Shown: positions 23,998 through 32,949 of the stretch, in pieces
Numbering within the stretch: the first letter of the stretch is position 1
How the letters are laid out: every line of letters begins with the position of its first letter
Assembly (NCBI RefSeq): GCF_900114875.1
Contig: NZ_FPKW01000029.1
Location: 1-36,734 of the forward strand
Length of the DNA: 36,734 bases
Source of the DNA: Chryseobacterium limigenitum
GTDB taxonomy: Bacteria > Bacteroidota > Bacteroidia > Flavobacteriales > Weeksellaceae
Direction of reading: 5' to 3'
The notes under the pieces: generated by a model
Told to the model about the DNA's origin: nothing
Databases searched by the model: none
The model's input: only the letters and a program-made list of their open reading frames with translations
Position numbers and translations under genes: made by a program

Positions 23998-26900
23998 TTT
24001 TAAAATATTTAAATGACAATAATAGATTCTCACTTCATTTCCTAAACGAATCGGGAAGTAAAGTTCATGTTTCAGAATGGGAAAACTTACAAACAGAATT
24101 TTTATCACAACTTGCAATTCTTACGGAATTACACGATAATGGTTTAGCAGATTATACTGACAACTCTTGTGAAATTGAAACTATAGATATTGTTAGACTA
24201 AGCGAAATTGATAAGCAAATATTGGATTTGCCAAGCATCTATCCGTATGAGATTTTTGTAGAATCTGACGGAACCTTAACCCATAATTCTTTTAAATTCA
24301 AATATGGATTTTATGATTTTGCACCCAATGGAACAAGACTAAGAACAATCCGAAACGGAGCAGTAATAAAAGTTGAAGAAAACGAATATTTACTATCTGA
24401 AAACCAATATCAAATCTGCGAAGCAATTGACAAGTTCAATAAATCAGCAGATTCTGATAAAGGAAATATGACAAACCTTAAAAAGCTCTCGGAGATTAAA
24501 TCACTTTCAAAAGAAAGTGGCTTAACGTTAGAGCATTTTTTAAATAATCAAGAATTATTTATTCCAGAAAAAATAAAATTAGATATTGATTTCAATAATG
24601 GCGTTCTTGAAATTTCGCCTTCGATAGAAATTAAAAACGCAATTGGATTTACCAACACGTTTGATAAATTTCCGATGATTCGTGATGTATATCCAGTATT
24701 AGGAGATAATGGAGAAACAACGAGAGTAGTAATTTCTGAAAATCAAAAAACAGAATTACAGAAAGTAAAAGCGAAAAGAAAAGTTTCAGACCATAACGAC
24801 ATTCAAGAAATTATTGAACACCCCGAATTGTTCTTTAATGATGAGGAAGTAGATTTTACTGTCTTTTACAGTGACAGAGTAAAAGAAATTGGCATTTACA
24901 GTCCAAAGTTCTACCCTTTCGCAAGCCCGTACAAATCACAATGGATTCCCGGAATTGTTATTAAAGATAAGGTACTTGGAGAAAAAAGAATTTATTTTAA
25001 GTCGCAAGAAAAGCTCTCTGATTTCATAGAACAAAAAGAAAATGCAGTTAAGAAAAATAAGCAAACCGTTAAATGGGAAGACGCTGAAATACCAATTGAA
25101 GACGCTGAAAAGTTTATCAAAACCGCTAAGAAGCAGTTTGAAAATCCAAATAAACCTGTAAAGCAAGAAAAGAAAACAGACCACGAAGTACTTATAATTA
25201 AAGAAAATGCAGAACTGACTGAATTTTCTAATGGAAATGAATTACCAGAAAACTTAAAACACAACTTTTATAGCATTTCGAATTTAGAAAACGGAATTGC
25301 TTTAAAAGAACATCAAAAGGAAGGGATTTCTTGGTTGCAATCCTTGTTCAAAGAAAACTTTGCAGGTGGGTTGTTGGCTGACGATATGGGATTGGGGAAG
25401 ACTTTGCAATTATTGTATTTTCTTGAATGGCATTGCCAACATTGCCATGATAACAAACCTTATTTGATTGTAGCACCAGTAAGTTTGCTTGAAAACTGGG
25501 AAAATGAATATCAGAAATTTTTCAGCCCACAAAATCTACCACTATGCAGATTGTATGGTTCTGTTTCTTTGACAAAGGAAAACATTCCAGCAAAAAATCA
25601 GCAAGACGCAAAACGATTACAATTCAAACAAATAATTTTAACCAACTATGAAACAGTAAGGTCATATCAAATTAGTTTGGGTTTGGTTGACTTTGCAGTA
25701 ATTGCTCTTGATGAAGCACAAAAAATAAAAACACCAGGAACGCAAATAACAAACGCCAGCAAAGCTTTAAAAGCAGATTTCAAAATTGCGATGACGGGTA
25801 CACCAGTAGAAAATACGTTGGTGGATATTTGGTGTTTAATGGACTTTGCAGTTCCCGGACTTTTAGGCAATGCCAAAGACTTTGCAAAGGAATATCAAAA
25901 GCCATTGAGTGATGGAAACACTGACATTATACTATTGACCGAACAGCTTCGTAGCAACATTGGCGTTTTTATCAAAAGAAGATTGAAAAGAGATGTCGCA
26001 AAAGATTTACCAACAAAACACGACAACGAAAAATCAAGGATTAAGAAAATAATGCCACCAATTCAGTTAAACCGCTACAAACAGGAAATTGAAATGGCAA
26101 ATAATTCAGAATTAGAAGGAGTAGAAAAAAGAAATCAAAAACTAAAATCGCTTTGGGCAATAAGAGATATTTCTGACCATCCATTTTTATTAGAAAGTCA
26201 AATTTTGAATTTCACAAGCGATGAACTAATTGCAAGCTCATCCAAACTACAAACTACAATAGGGATTTTAGCTGACATACAATCAAAAGCTGAAAAAGTA
26301 ATTGTGTTTGCAGACAGAAGAGAAACACAAAAAATGTTGCAGAAAATCGTTTATGACACTTTTGGAATATTTGCAAGCATTATTAACGGAGATACACCAA
26401 GTACAAAACAACTTGAAGGAAAATCAAAGTTAAGCAGACAACAAACAATTGACCGTTTCCAAACAGAAGATGGATTTAATATAATTATTATGTCGCCTAT
26501 TGCAGCAGGGGTTGGGTTGAATGTTACGAAAGCAAACCATATTATACATTATACACGACATTGGAATCCTGCAAAGGAAGAGCAGGCAACGGATAGAGCC
26601 TACCGTATTGGACAGCAAAAAGATGTGTTTGTGTATTATCCTATGGCGATATTTCCAGAAGATATGAAAGATGAGGATGGCAATAGAGTAAAATCCTTTG
26701 ATGAAATTCTTGACACGCTATTGAATAATAAAAAAGCTCTAGCAAGCAATACCCTTTTCCCAACTGAACAAGCAGAATTGACACCTGACGAATTATTTGA
26801 AAATATATTTAGCACTAAAATCGAAAGCAAGCCAAAGATTCAAACGATTACTGATATAGACCGCTTGAATCCAAACTTGTTTGAAGCTACGATTGCAGCA

Positions 26901-27266
26901 TTATATAATAAACAAGGTTTTGAAGTCTATCTTACACCATATTCTAATGACAAAGGAGTTGATATTGTAGTTTTGAAGAACGGAGAAAACTATCTCATAC
27001 AAGCTAAGCAGACTAAATCATTGGTTGGAAATGAAGCAATACAGGAAATTTATACGGCTAAAAATTATTATCAAACTCAATTTAAAAACCAGTTTAAGTT
27101 ACTTACTGTTACAAACAACGAGTACAGTACATCAGCTAAAATTCTTGCGAAATCAAATGATGTTGTATTAATCAATCGTACTGATTTAGAAAAAATAATA
27201 AATACATTCCCAATAACTTTACAGGAGATTGCTAAATTAGAAACACAACGAATGATAAGAATATAA
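23994..27266 (+). CDS. zorD: Zorya effector ZorD (SNF2 helicase with C-terminal Mrr-like nuclease)
   Basis: 1090 residues from the ATG at 23994, which overlaps the zorC stop (ATGA). An open frame extends eight codons further upstream to a TTG, less likely as start. Residues about 1-420 are an N-terminal region of unknown fold. A SNF2-family helicase follows: LADDMGLGKTLQLLYFL (Walker A), ALDEAQKIKTPGTQ (DEAQ box), MTGTPVENTLVDIW, and the C-terminal boxes GVGLNVTKANHIIHYTRHWN and QATDRAYRIGQQKDVFVYYP. The last 120 residues form an Mrr-type nuclease: ALYNKQGFEVYLTPY, DKGVDIVVLKN and YLIQAKQTK, giving the D...QxK active site. It is the DNA-degrading effector released by the ZorAB signal. Confidence 0.92.
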   Translation: MILKYLNDNNRFSLHFLNESGSKVHVSEWENLQTEFLSQLAILTELHDNGLADYTDNSCEIETIDIVRLSEIDKQILDLPSIYPYEIFVESDGTLTHNSFKFKYGFYDFAPNGTRLRTIRNGAVIKVEENEYLLSENQYQICEAIDKFNKSADSDKGNMTNLKKLSEIKSLSKESGLTLEHFLNNQELFIPEKIKLDIDFNNGVLEISPSIEIKNAIGFTNTFDKFPMIRDVYPVLGDNGETTRVVISENQKTELQKVKAKRKVSDHNDIQEIIEHPELFFNDEEVDFTVFYSDRVKEIGIYSPKFYPFASPYKSQWIPGIVIKDKVLGEKRIYFKSQEKLSDFIEQKENAVKKNKQTVKWEDAEIPIEDAEKFIKTAKKQFENPNKPVKQEKKTDHEVLIIKENAELTEFSNGNELPENLKHNFYSISNLENGIALKEHQKEGISWLQSLFKENFAGGLLADDMGLGKTLQLLYFLEWHCQHCHDNKPYLIVAPVSLLENWENEYQKFFSPQNLPLCRLYGSVSLTKENIPAKNQQDAKRLQFKQIILTNYETVRSYQISLGLVDFAVIALDEAQKIKTPGTQITNASKALKADFKIAMTGTPVENTLVDIWCLMDFAVPGLLGNAKDFAKEYQKPLSDGNTDIILLTEQLRSNIGVFIKRRLKRDVAKDLPTKHDNEKSRIKKIMPPIQLNRYKQEIEMANNSELEGVEKRNQKLKSLWAIRDISDHPFLLESQILNFTSDELIASSSKLQTTIGILADIQSKAEKVIVFADRRETQKMLQKIVYDTFGIFASIINGDTPSTKQLEGKSKLSRQQTIDRFQTEDGFNIIIMSPIAAGVGLNVTKANHIIHYTRHWNPAKEEQATDRAYRIGQQKDVFVYYPMAIFPEDMKDEDGNRVKSFDEILDTLLNNKKALASNTLFPTEQAELTPDELFENIFSTKIESKPKIQTITDIDRLNPNLFEATIAALYNKQGFEVYLTPYSNDKGVDIVVLKNGENYLIQAKQTKSLVGNEAIQEIYTAKNYYQTQFKNQFKLLTVTNNEYSTSAKILAKSNDVVLINRTDLEKIINTFPITLQEIAKLETQRMIRI

Positions 27267-27336
27267 CTGGCTATTTTGGTAAGTTTTCTTCTGATAAAAT
27301 TTGTATTTTACATTAACTTTAAACTCAAAACACTGA

Positions 27337-27732
27337 AATGATATTGACCTAAACAAACTTGACCAAGTTATAACCGTTGAAAATTTTGTTTTCAATTATC
27401 TTGACTTTTACTTTGTAACGAGCAAAATGATGACAATTTCAAATTTTACTTTCAGAAGATCTGTTGAGCACTATCATCCTCAAAGACCTTTGGAAGGACT
27501 TGATGTATTAGAGCAAAGAGATGTAGATAAATTTGGGAACTTATGTTTGATAAGTAATAGTACAAATTCACGACTTTGGAATTTACCACCAGAAGGAAAA
27601 AAAATATACTTTTTAACTACAAATTCATACGAAAGTTTGAAACAAAAAATCATGCTTCGTCAACAAAAATGGACTTTGACAGAGATTGACATACATGGAA
27701 AAAAAATGAAAGACAAAGTACTTGGAAAATAA
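27337..27732 (+). pseudogene. 5'-truncated HNH nuclease remnant (GmrSD/DUF1524-like C-terminus)
   Basis: The frame is open from 27337, just after a stop, to 27732, but the first ATG is at 27427. Translated residues before that ATG (VENFVFNYLDFYFVTSK) run smoothly into the rest, so coding once extended upstream. The visible part has an HNH-like core: RRSVEHYHPQRPLEGL, then DKFGNLCLISNSTNSRLWN and PPEGKK. This is the C-terminal signature of DUF262/DUF1524 (GmrSD-type) nucleases, which restrict modified phage DNA and normally exceed 500 residues; everything before the HNH part is missing. It lies 70 bp after zorD. It is probably a decayed defence gene, though a short ATG-initiated protein of 101 residues could still be made. 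Confidence 0.65.
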
Positions 27733-27897
27733 ATTGAGTATATCATTGATTGTTGAAAAAATATAAGCCTTATATAATTTCTTAAACCTACATTTAATGT
27801 AAGGAGTTACGAAAGAAAATATGCAATCAATTTATTCTCAATACATGAGATCCTAGAGGAATACAATTAATAATATGTAATTGTAGATAATCCAAAA

Positions 27898-27921
27898 CCC
27901 TAACGAATGTTGGGATTTTTT
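27898..27921 (+). terminator. Probable intrinsic terminator
   Basis: CCCTAAC (27898-27904) pairs with GTTGGG (27909-27914) with one bulged T, closing the loop GAAT, and is followed by ATTTTTT. It would end transcription coming from Zorya and the HNH remnant before the CBASS promoter. The other parts of the 424-bp gap 27733-28156 are AT-rich and show only the promoter at 28023-28067. Confidence 0.5.
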
Positions 27922-28022
27922 GTTAATTAGCGATACCTTTTTAATAGTTTATAGTATGTAAAATTATATGAATTCAGTAAAAATACTGATTCTTAACTTT
28001 AAAATCATTTTTATTTTTGTCG

Positions 28023-28067
28023 ATTACGGAAACCCGTAATATGCTGATTTTAATTAGATTAGTTTTG
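28023..28067 (+). promoter_or_regulatory. CBASS operon promoter with palindromic operator
   Basis: A perfect inverted repeat ATTACGG-AAAC-CCGTAAT (28023-28040) is followed, after 19 bp, by TAGTTTTG (28060-28067), matching TAnnTTTG. As at the Zorya promoter, no TTG element is seen at -33. The palindrome centre is 28.5 bp before the box, against 29.5 bp at Zorya. The arrangement suggests activation or repression by the same dimeric regulator. Confidence 0.6.
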
Positions 28068-28156
28068 TATATTAAAATAATTATTAATATTTTAAAGCTA
28101 GTGTAAGATTTAGAACACAAAAAATAAATACTTAGTAGTTGACATTATACTTTAAA

Positions 28157-29191
28157 ATGGACAAAAACAAAAAAACATTTAAGATATTATCCATAGACGG
28201 TGGAGGAATAAAGGGTTTATATTCTTCATCCATATTAAAAAGATTAGAAGCAAAATTTAAATGCTTAACTTCAGATCACTTCGATATGATTTGTGGAACT
28301 TCTACAGGAGGACTTATCGCTTTGGCATTAGCATCTAAGATACCAGCTGAGGAAATATGTAAATTTTATGAGGAAAAAGGAGAATTAATATTCCCAAAAC
28401 ATCCCATAAGGAATATTCCTTTTATAGGTAAAATAGATACAGGATTTTTAAAGCAGATAGCAAAAGGAGGAAAATATAAACAAGAAGGTTTAAAAAAATC
28501 TCTCATAGAAATTTTTGGAGACAGAAAAATCGGAGATTCTAATAATCTGTTGTGCATACCTAGCTATTCAGTAACAGAAGCAAAACCAAAGGTTTTTAAA
28601 TATGATCATCTTGAGGGTGATTTGTCCCGTGACAATGGTGCTCTTATGTCTGATATTGCATTAGCAACATCAGCGGCACCTACATATTTTCCGATGGCAG
28701 AATTGCAATATTACAATAATGAGCAGTTCATAGATGGTGGTGTGTGGGCTAATAATCCAACATTAGTCGGTTTACTGGAAGCACTAAATAATTTTGTGGG
28801 AACAGATAAAAGTTATGATAAAATAAGTGTTTTATCATTAAGCAGTTTGAGCATTACTGGAGGTAATCCAGTAGGTTTAAAAAATGAAAGATCTTTCAAA
28901 GACTGGGGATCTGATTTATTTGAAACATCTATGAATGGACAATCATATTTTACAGATTTTTTCTTGAAAAAAATTACCGAAATAAGTGATATAAATATTG
29001 ATTACATTAGAATACCATCTGTTAGCATTTCAAAAGATCAAGAAAGTTTAATACAACTGGATGTTGCCAACAAAGAAGCGTATGATTTAATGAAAATAAA
29101 AGCTGAAGAACAATCTTTAGTTTATGAAAAAGATGAAAAAATAAAAGAATTATTTACAACAAAAAAAACATATATAATTAACCATGGCTGA
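28157..29191 (+). CDS. capV: CBASS patatin-like phospholipase effector CapV
   Basis: 344 residues from the ATG at 28157; an upstream in-frame TTG at 28139 would add six residues and is less likely. Patatin fold: the glycine-rich oxyanion loop SIDGGGIKGLYSS (residues 12-24), the nucleophile elbow GTSTGG with Ser49, and the dyad aspartate Asp193 in FIDGGVWANNPT. CapV is activated by the cyclic dinucleotide made by its partner synthase and degrades membrane phospholipids, killing the infected cell. It opens a seven-gene operon and overlaps the synthase gene by 8 bp. A DncV-like synthase next to CapV is the classical pairing, so the signal is probably 3',3'-cGAMP (inference from relatives). Confidence 0.93.
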   Translation: MDKNKKTFKILSIDGGGIKGLYSSSILKRLEAKFKCLTSDHFDMICGTSTGGLIALALASKIPAEEICKFYEEKGELIFPKHPIRNIPFIGKIDTGFLKQIAKGGKYKQEGLKKSLIEIFGDRKIGDSNNLLCIPSYSVTEAKPKVFKYDHLEGDLSRDNGALMSDIALATSAAPTYFPMAELQYYNNEQFIDGGVWANNPTLVGLLEALNNFVGTDKSYDKISVLSLSSLSITGGNPVGLKNERSFKDWGSDLFETSMNGQSYFTDFFLKKITEISDINIDYIRIPSVSISKDQESLIQLDVANKEAYDLMKIKAEEQSLVYEKDEKIKELFTTKKTYIINHG

Positions 29192-30191
29192 TTTACATTC
29201 TACATTTACTGAATTTAATGACTGTATAAGATTAAATTCCACAAAAAAAAATCAATTAAAAACATCCAGAAGTTCTGTACGAACAGATATCCGTACATAC
29301 TTTAGTAATAATCGGGATAAACATACTGTTAGTTTTAAAGGACAAGGCTCATACATGATGAATACTACTATCGAACCTTTATCCAAAGAATTTGACATAG
29401 ATGATGGAGTATATATTTTTGGTAAAGAAGAAGATAAACCTTCTGTGCAGACGGCACATAATTGGATTTATGATGCAGTCAAAAATAGAACAAGTTCTGA
29501 GCCTCTAGATAAAAATACTTGTGTTAGGGTAATATATAAAAATGATTATCATGTTGATTTACCTATCTATTATGTATTTGATAGATCTGAGGATCAGTAT
29601 ACATTTTTAGATGAGCCACCCTTATTAGCTCATAAATCAAAAGGATGGATTGAAAGTGATCCCTATAAATTTAAACTTTGGTTTGATGAACAAGCCAAAG
29701 ACAGACCTCAGTTAAAAAGAATAGTCAGATATCTTAAAGCATGGTCAAACAAAAAACAACAAGATAATAATTCTTTAAAATTTCCTAGTGGAATGATTTT
29801 CACAATCTTGGCTAGTGAAAACTATCATTCTGACGAAAGAGATGATATTTCTTTATTGGAAACATTAAAAGCAATTCAGAAAAAAATTGATAACAATAAG
29901 TTTTTCACTAATTATTCTTGTTACAGACCGACAACAGATACCTCCGAAAATTTACTTGAAAAATATTCTGCAAGTACTACCAAAAGTAATTTTTTAGATG
30001 CGTTAGACAGTTTTATTAAATCGGGGGATCAAGCTATAGAATTAGAATCAAAAAAAGACGCATGTGCAAAATGGCAAAAGCATTTAGGAGATAGATTCCC
30101 ATGTTCGAATATTACTGACGATGAATCCAAATCATCCGCCAAACAATTTAGTCAGGTTGAAAGCATCCTTATTGATAATAGGTCTGCATGA
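29184..30191 (+). CDS. dncV: CBASS CD-NTase, DncV-like cyclic dinucleotide synthase
   Basis: 335 residues. Nucleotidyltransferase motifs: GQGSYMMNT (residues 53-61, the GS helix), the metal ligands Asp71 and Asp73 in EFDIDDGVY, and the third Asp125 in YHVDLPIYY. The surrounding sequence, including WIESDPYKFKLWFDEQ and LKRIVRYLKAWSN, follows Vibrio DncV (WINSDP..., KVCRFMKAW), so I place it in the DncV-like group that makes 3',3'-cGAMP. The C-terminus ends in ...NRSA; Cap2 joins such small C-terminal residues of the synthase to other molecules to prime it. It overlaps capV by 8 bp and cap2 by 4 bp. The product is predicted, not known. Confidence 0.92.
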   Translation: MADLHSTFTEFNDCIRLNSTKKNQLKTSRSSVRTDIRTYFSNNRDKHTVSFKGQGSYMMNTTIEPLSKEFDIDDGVYIFGKEEDKPSVQTAHNWIYDAVKNRTSSEPLDKNTCVRVIYKNDYHVDLPIYYVFDRSEDQYTFLDEPPLLAHKSKGWIESDPYKFKLWFDEQAKDRPQLKRIVRYLKAWSNKKQQDNNSLKFPSGMIFTILASENYHSDERDDISLLETLKAIQKKIDNNKFFTNYSCYRPTTDTSENLLEKYSASTTKSNFLDALDSFIKSGDQAIELESKKDACAKWQKHLGDRFPCSNITDDESKSSAKQFSQVESILIDNRSA

Positions 30192-31891
30192 TGATTAGTG
30201 AAATTTTTGATACATTAAATAAAACAGAAAACTGTAAATATGTAGATAAGAATACCTTAAATGACAAAAAATTTAATGGGTACAATACTATAATTTCCGT
30301 TGATACTGAAATATCTTTTGATTCTAAGCTCATTGAGATAAAGCTATACATTTGTTTTGGAGAGAAATTAGAAATAAACTTACCAAAAATATTCATCGAC
30401 AAATTGTCTTATGAACCATTAAAGTATGTTCCTCATATAAATAGCGATTTAAGTATTTGTATTATTGATGAATCACTGAATTTTTTTTATAGTGCTGATG
30501 AACTCCCATCAATTGTTTTAGACTTTGTTTCGAAAGCAAAAGCCATTATTAGAGACTCAGAGAACGAGGAATATTCCAAACAAGAATTTACTCGAGAATT
30601 TCAAGCTTATTGGAGCATTTCATATTCAAAAGACGATAAATGTAATCAAAACGGATTAGCATTAATAGACCACACTATTGATAATGAAGTACATGCAATC
30701 CTTTTTACAGGAGGGATTGGCAACTATAGATATTTAATTTATAATGATAGAAATCTTTTTTCTAAATTTTCAGATTATTTAAGAAAGCGAGAGATAGCAT
30801 ATATTCCAATTCCTATATTTCAAGTTAACTATAATAAAGAGGTACCGCCATTTGAAATAACATATGAAGACTCCAAGCAATATTTGGGAGAGGATAGTTT
30901 TCCGGATATAAAAAAGCAATTTAATAAATTTAAGGGGAATGATTTTCTTATTATTTTTAAAAATATTCAGAATGAATATTATGGATGGAAATATTCTCAT
31001 TTTGAAAAAATTAATGGATTTCGAAATAAGAGCAATTGGGAAAAACTAACATCTCCGATAATAAAAGAGAAAAAAGTTGATAGAATTAAATTTTCTGAAA
31101 TTACTCCTAATCGTTTAACTAAAAGAACAGATGGTGTAGAAAGAAATTTAAGTTTATCAATAAACGTAATTGGATTAGGAAGTGTAGGATCGAATCTTAT
31201 GCAATTCCTTTCTAAATTAAATTTTAAACAAATCAATCTTGTTGATCCAGACATATTAAGTATTGAAAATATATATAGATATAATTATGGTTTAAATTTC
31301 ATCCATGAATACAAAACCAAAGTTGTACAATATAATTTGCTTAATAAAAATCCTTTCTTAGAAGTAAATACATTTGAGAAAAGTATTATTGATCTGCTTA
31401 ATAATAAACCTTCTTTTTTTAGTGACAATGATTACAGCTTTCTCATAACTGGGAATACAAGATCTGAACTATATATTTTGGAGTACTTGCAAGAAACTAA
31501 TACTGACAAACCATTATTTATTATTTGGGTAGAACCATATATGGCAAGTGGGCAAATAATGTATATTGAACCTAAGGATATAGCGAAAGCAAAAGATTTG
31601 TTGCTAAATTATCCACATCATATATTAAAATCAGTAGAGAATTCGGATAAAATATATTTAAAAGAAGGATCTTGTCAATCTGGTTATTATCCATATTCAG
31701 AAAGTTATTTAGTTTTGTTTTTATCAGCGTGTTTTCCATATATTTATGATATAATTTTTAGAAACAGCAAAAATATTTCGCACACTATTAGTTGGTATGG
31801 TGATATTAATTTTTTAAACAGTTTAGAGTTGGTTTTAAAAGATAATATAAATGAATCTTTTACATTTAAAGTTATAAAAAATGAATTTTAA
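30188..31891 (+). CDS. cap2: CBASS Cap2, fused E2-E1 ubiquitin-transfer-like protein
   Basis: 567 residues. The N-terminal 150 residues are an E2-like domain with the active-site segment PHINSDLSICIID, Cys91 being the likely catalytic cysteine. A linker region follows. Residues about 320-560 are a ThiF/E1 adenylation domain: VIGLGSVGSNLMQFL (glycine loop 329-335), the ATP-site acidic motif INLVDPDILSIENIYRYNYG, and a probable E1 cysteine at 496 (KEGSCQSGYYPYSES). Cap2 activates the C-terminus of the CD-NTase and conjugates it to targets, raising signal output. Its presence with the JAMM peptidase at 32939-33409 defines a type II CBASS. It overlaps the synthase by 4 bp and the Cap15-like gene by 11 bp. 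Confidence 0.92.
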   Translation: MMISEIFDTLNKTENCKYVDKNTLNDKKFNGYNTIISVDTEISFDSKLIEIKLYICFGEKLEINLPKIFIDKLSYEPLKYVPHINSDLSICIIDESLNFFYSADELPSIVLDFVSKAKAIIRDSENEEYSKQEFTREFQAYWSISYSKDDKCNQNGLALIDHTIDNEVHAILFTGGIGNYRYLIYNDRNLFSKFSDYLRKREIAYIPIPIFQVNYNKEVPPFEITYEDSKQYLGEDSFPDIKKQFNKFKGNDFLIIFKNIQNEYYGWKYSHFEKINGFRNKSNWEKLTSPIIKEKKVDRIKFSEITPNRLTKRTDGVERNLSLSINVIGLGSVGSNLMQFLSKLNFKQINLVDPDILSIENIYRYNYGLNFIHEYKTKVVQYNLLNKNPFLEVNTFEKSIIDLLNNKPSFFSDNDYSFLITGNTRSELYILEYLQETNTDKPLFIIWVEPYMASGQIMYIEPKDIAKAKDLLLNYPHHILKSVENSDKIYLKEGSCQSGYYPYSESYLVLFLSACFPYIYDIIFRNSKNISHTISWYGDINFLNSLELVLKDNINESFTFKVIKNEF

Positions 31892-32513
31892 ATATTATAA
31901 AACAAATAACTTAATTGCTTTTGTACCCATTTTAACAATTTTACTTACTCTATTTTATAATCAATTTGAAGGTTTAATAAGTAGTAATGAAACTTTGAAA
32001 AATATTTCCAGCTATATTTCAATATTTTCTGTTTTAGGTTTAATCACTTTATGCCTGAAACTAATTGACCACGAGCTTTGGAAGTATAAAATATCGAACT
32101 TAATTATAAGTATTCCTGATTTGAATGGTAGATATGAGGGAGAAATGATATCTTCATACGTAGATACAAATGGAAATAAAATAAAACTTAAATGTATAAT
32201 GGAAATTACACAAACAGCATCTACGGTTCATGTGTGTACATATGTAGGTGATTTTCAAAATATTCAATCATCAAAATCTATAACAATTTGTGAAGAATTA
32301 GAAAAACAAAAAAATGGATTTTATAGACTTTATTATAATTATGAGAATGAGTCTAGTCAACCAAACAAAGGGGGGCATAAAGGTACAGCATATCTTGAAT
32401 TTTTTCCTGATATAAAAACATTGAAGGGTAAGTATTTTAATGATAGAAGCAATACAGGCTCTATTAATGTAAATTTAAAGTCAAAAAAATTAAAAGGTAG
32501 ATTCAATGTATAA
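31881..32513 (+). CDS. cap15: Cap15-like two-TM beta-barrel effector
   Basis: 210 residues. Two transmembrane helices lie at about 11-29 (LIAFVPILTILLTLFYNQF) and 42-63 (ISSYISIFSVLGLITLCLKL), followed by a beta-rich domain of about 130 residues. That domain starts with IPDLNGRYEGEMISSYVD and ends GSINVNLKSKKLKGRF, the pattern of the 2TM-beta (S_2TMBeta) family to which Cap15 belongs. Cap15 proteins bind a cyclic dinucleotide in the barrel and oligomerise in the inner membrane, disrupting it. Here the gene lies in an operon that already has the patatin effector CapV, which is unusual. The overlaps (11 bp with cap2, 8 bp with the next gene) indicate real membership. Confidence 0.8.
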   Translation: MNFKYYKTNNLIAFVPILTILLTLFYNQFEGLISSNETLKNISSYISIFSVLGLITLCLKLIDHELWKYKISNLIISIPDLNGRYEGEMISSYVDTNGNKIKLKCIMEITQTASTVHVCTYVGDFQNIQSSKSITICEELEKQKNGFYRLYYNYENESSQPNKGGHKGTAYLEFFPDIKTLKGKYFNDRSNTGSINVNLKSKKLKGRFNV

Positions 32514-32949
32514 TAAATATAAATTAAAAAAAATAATTAATCTTATTAATCAAAATAAAGATGTCTCTTTTAGTGGAACGGGTTTAATTATATATGAAAA
32601 TTTACATTCCTTACCTATAGAATCTTTGATAAATAATAATTTAATCGAATCAGATATTATTGAGGATAATGATATAGCTGAACAACTGTTATTAATAAAT
32701 AAAAAAAACTGCATTTATCATGACGGTTTTCATCTTTTAAATAAAAATATAAATTTAACACATCTATCATATTATTTTTCAACTCCAATTAACAAAACAT
32801 TTAAACCCAAATTAGAAAGAGGCAGTAGATATAGAACCGCATTCTACGGTTCATTATTGAATGATGTATTATGTACAGTTATAATTGGATATTCTTATGA
32901 GCCTATATTTTTTGTTAAAGGAAAAGAATTATCACTAGATGAATTTTAA
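32506..32949 (+). CDS. Stand-alone DAC (DisA_N)-like protein, diadenylate-cyclase fold
   Basis: 147 residues, about the size of one DAC domain without any sensor. Motifs in order match DisA/CdaA cyclases: GTGLIIYE (residues 24-31, compare GxLIVxE), IAEQLLLINKKNCIYHDGF with Asp73-Gly74 at the place of the DGA metal-binding motif, YYFSTPI, and RGSRYRTAFYG (105-115) in place of GTRHRAALG, keeping both arginines with Tyr between. TVIIGYSYEPIFFVKG closes the domain like the VSEETG strand. DAC domains condense two ATP into c-di-AMP as face-to-face dimers. Whether this variant is active, or only binds a nucleotide, is open. Overlaps on both sides (8 and 11 bp) place it firmly in the CBASS operon. 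Identification is by eye. Confidence 0.7.
   Translation: MYNKYKLKKIINLINQNKDVSFSGTGLIIYENLHSLPIESLINNNLIESDIIEDNDIAEQLLLINKKNCIYHDGFHLLNKNINLTHLSYYFSTPINKTFKPKLERGSRYRTAFYGSLLNDVLCTVIIGYSYEPIFFVKGKELSLDEF

Noticed and set aside
24121..24140. Third copy of the TTACGG palindrome inside zorD
   Set aside because: Only the left half (TTACGGAA) is present; the right half CCGTAA is missing.
28139..28156. TTG start adding six residues to CapV
   Set aside because: The ATG at 28157 directly precedes the usual short lead-in to the patatin glycine-rich loop.
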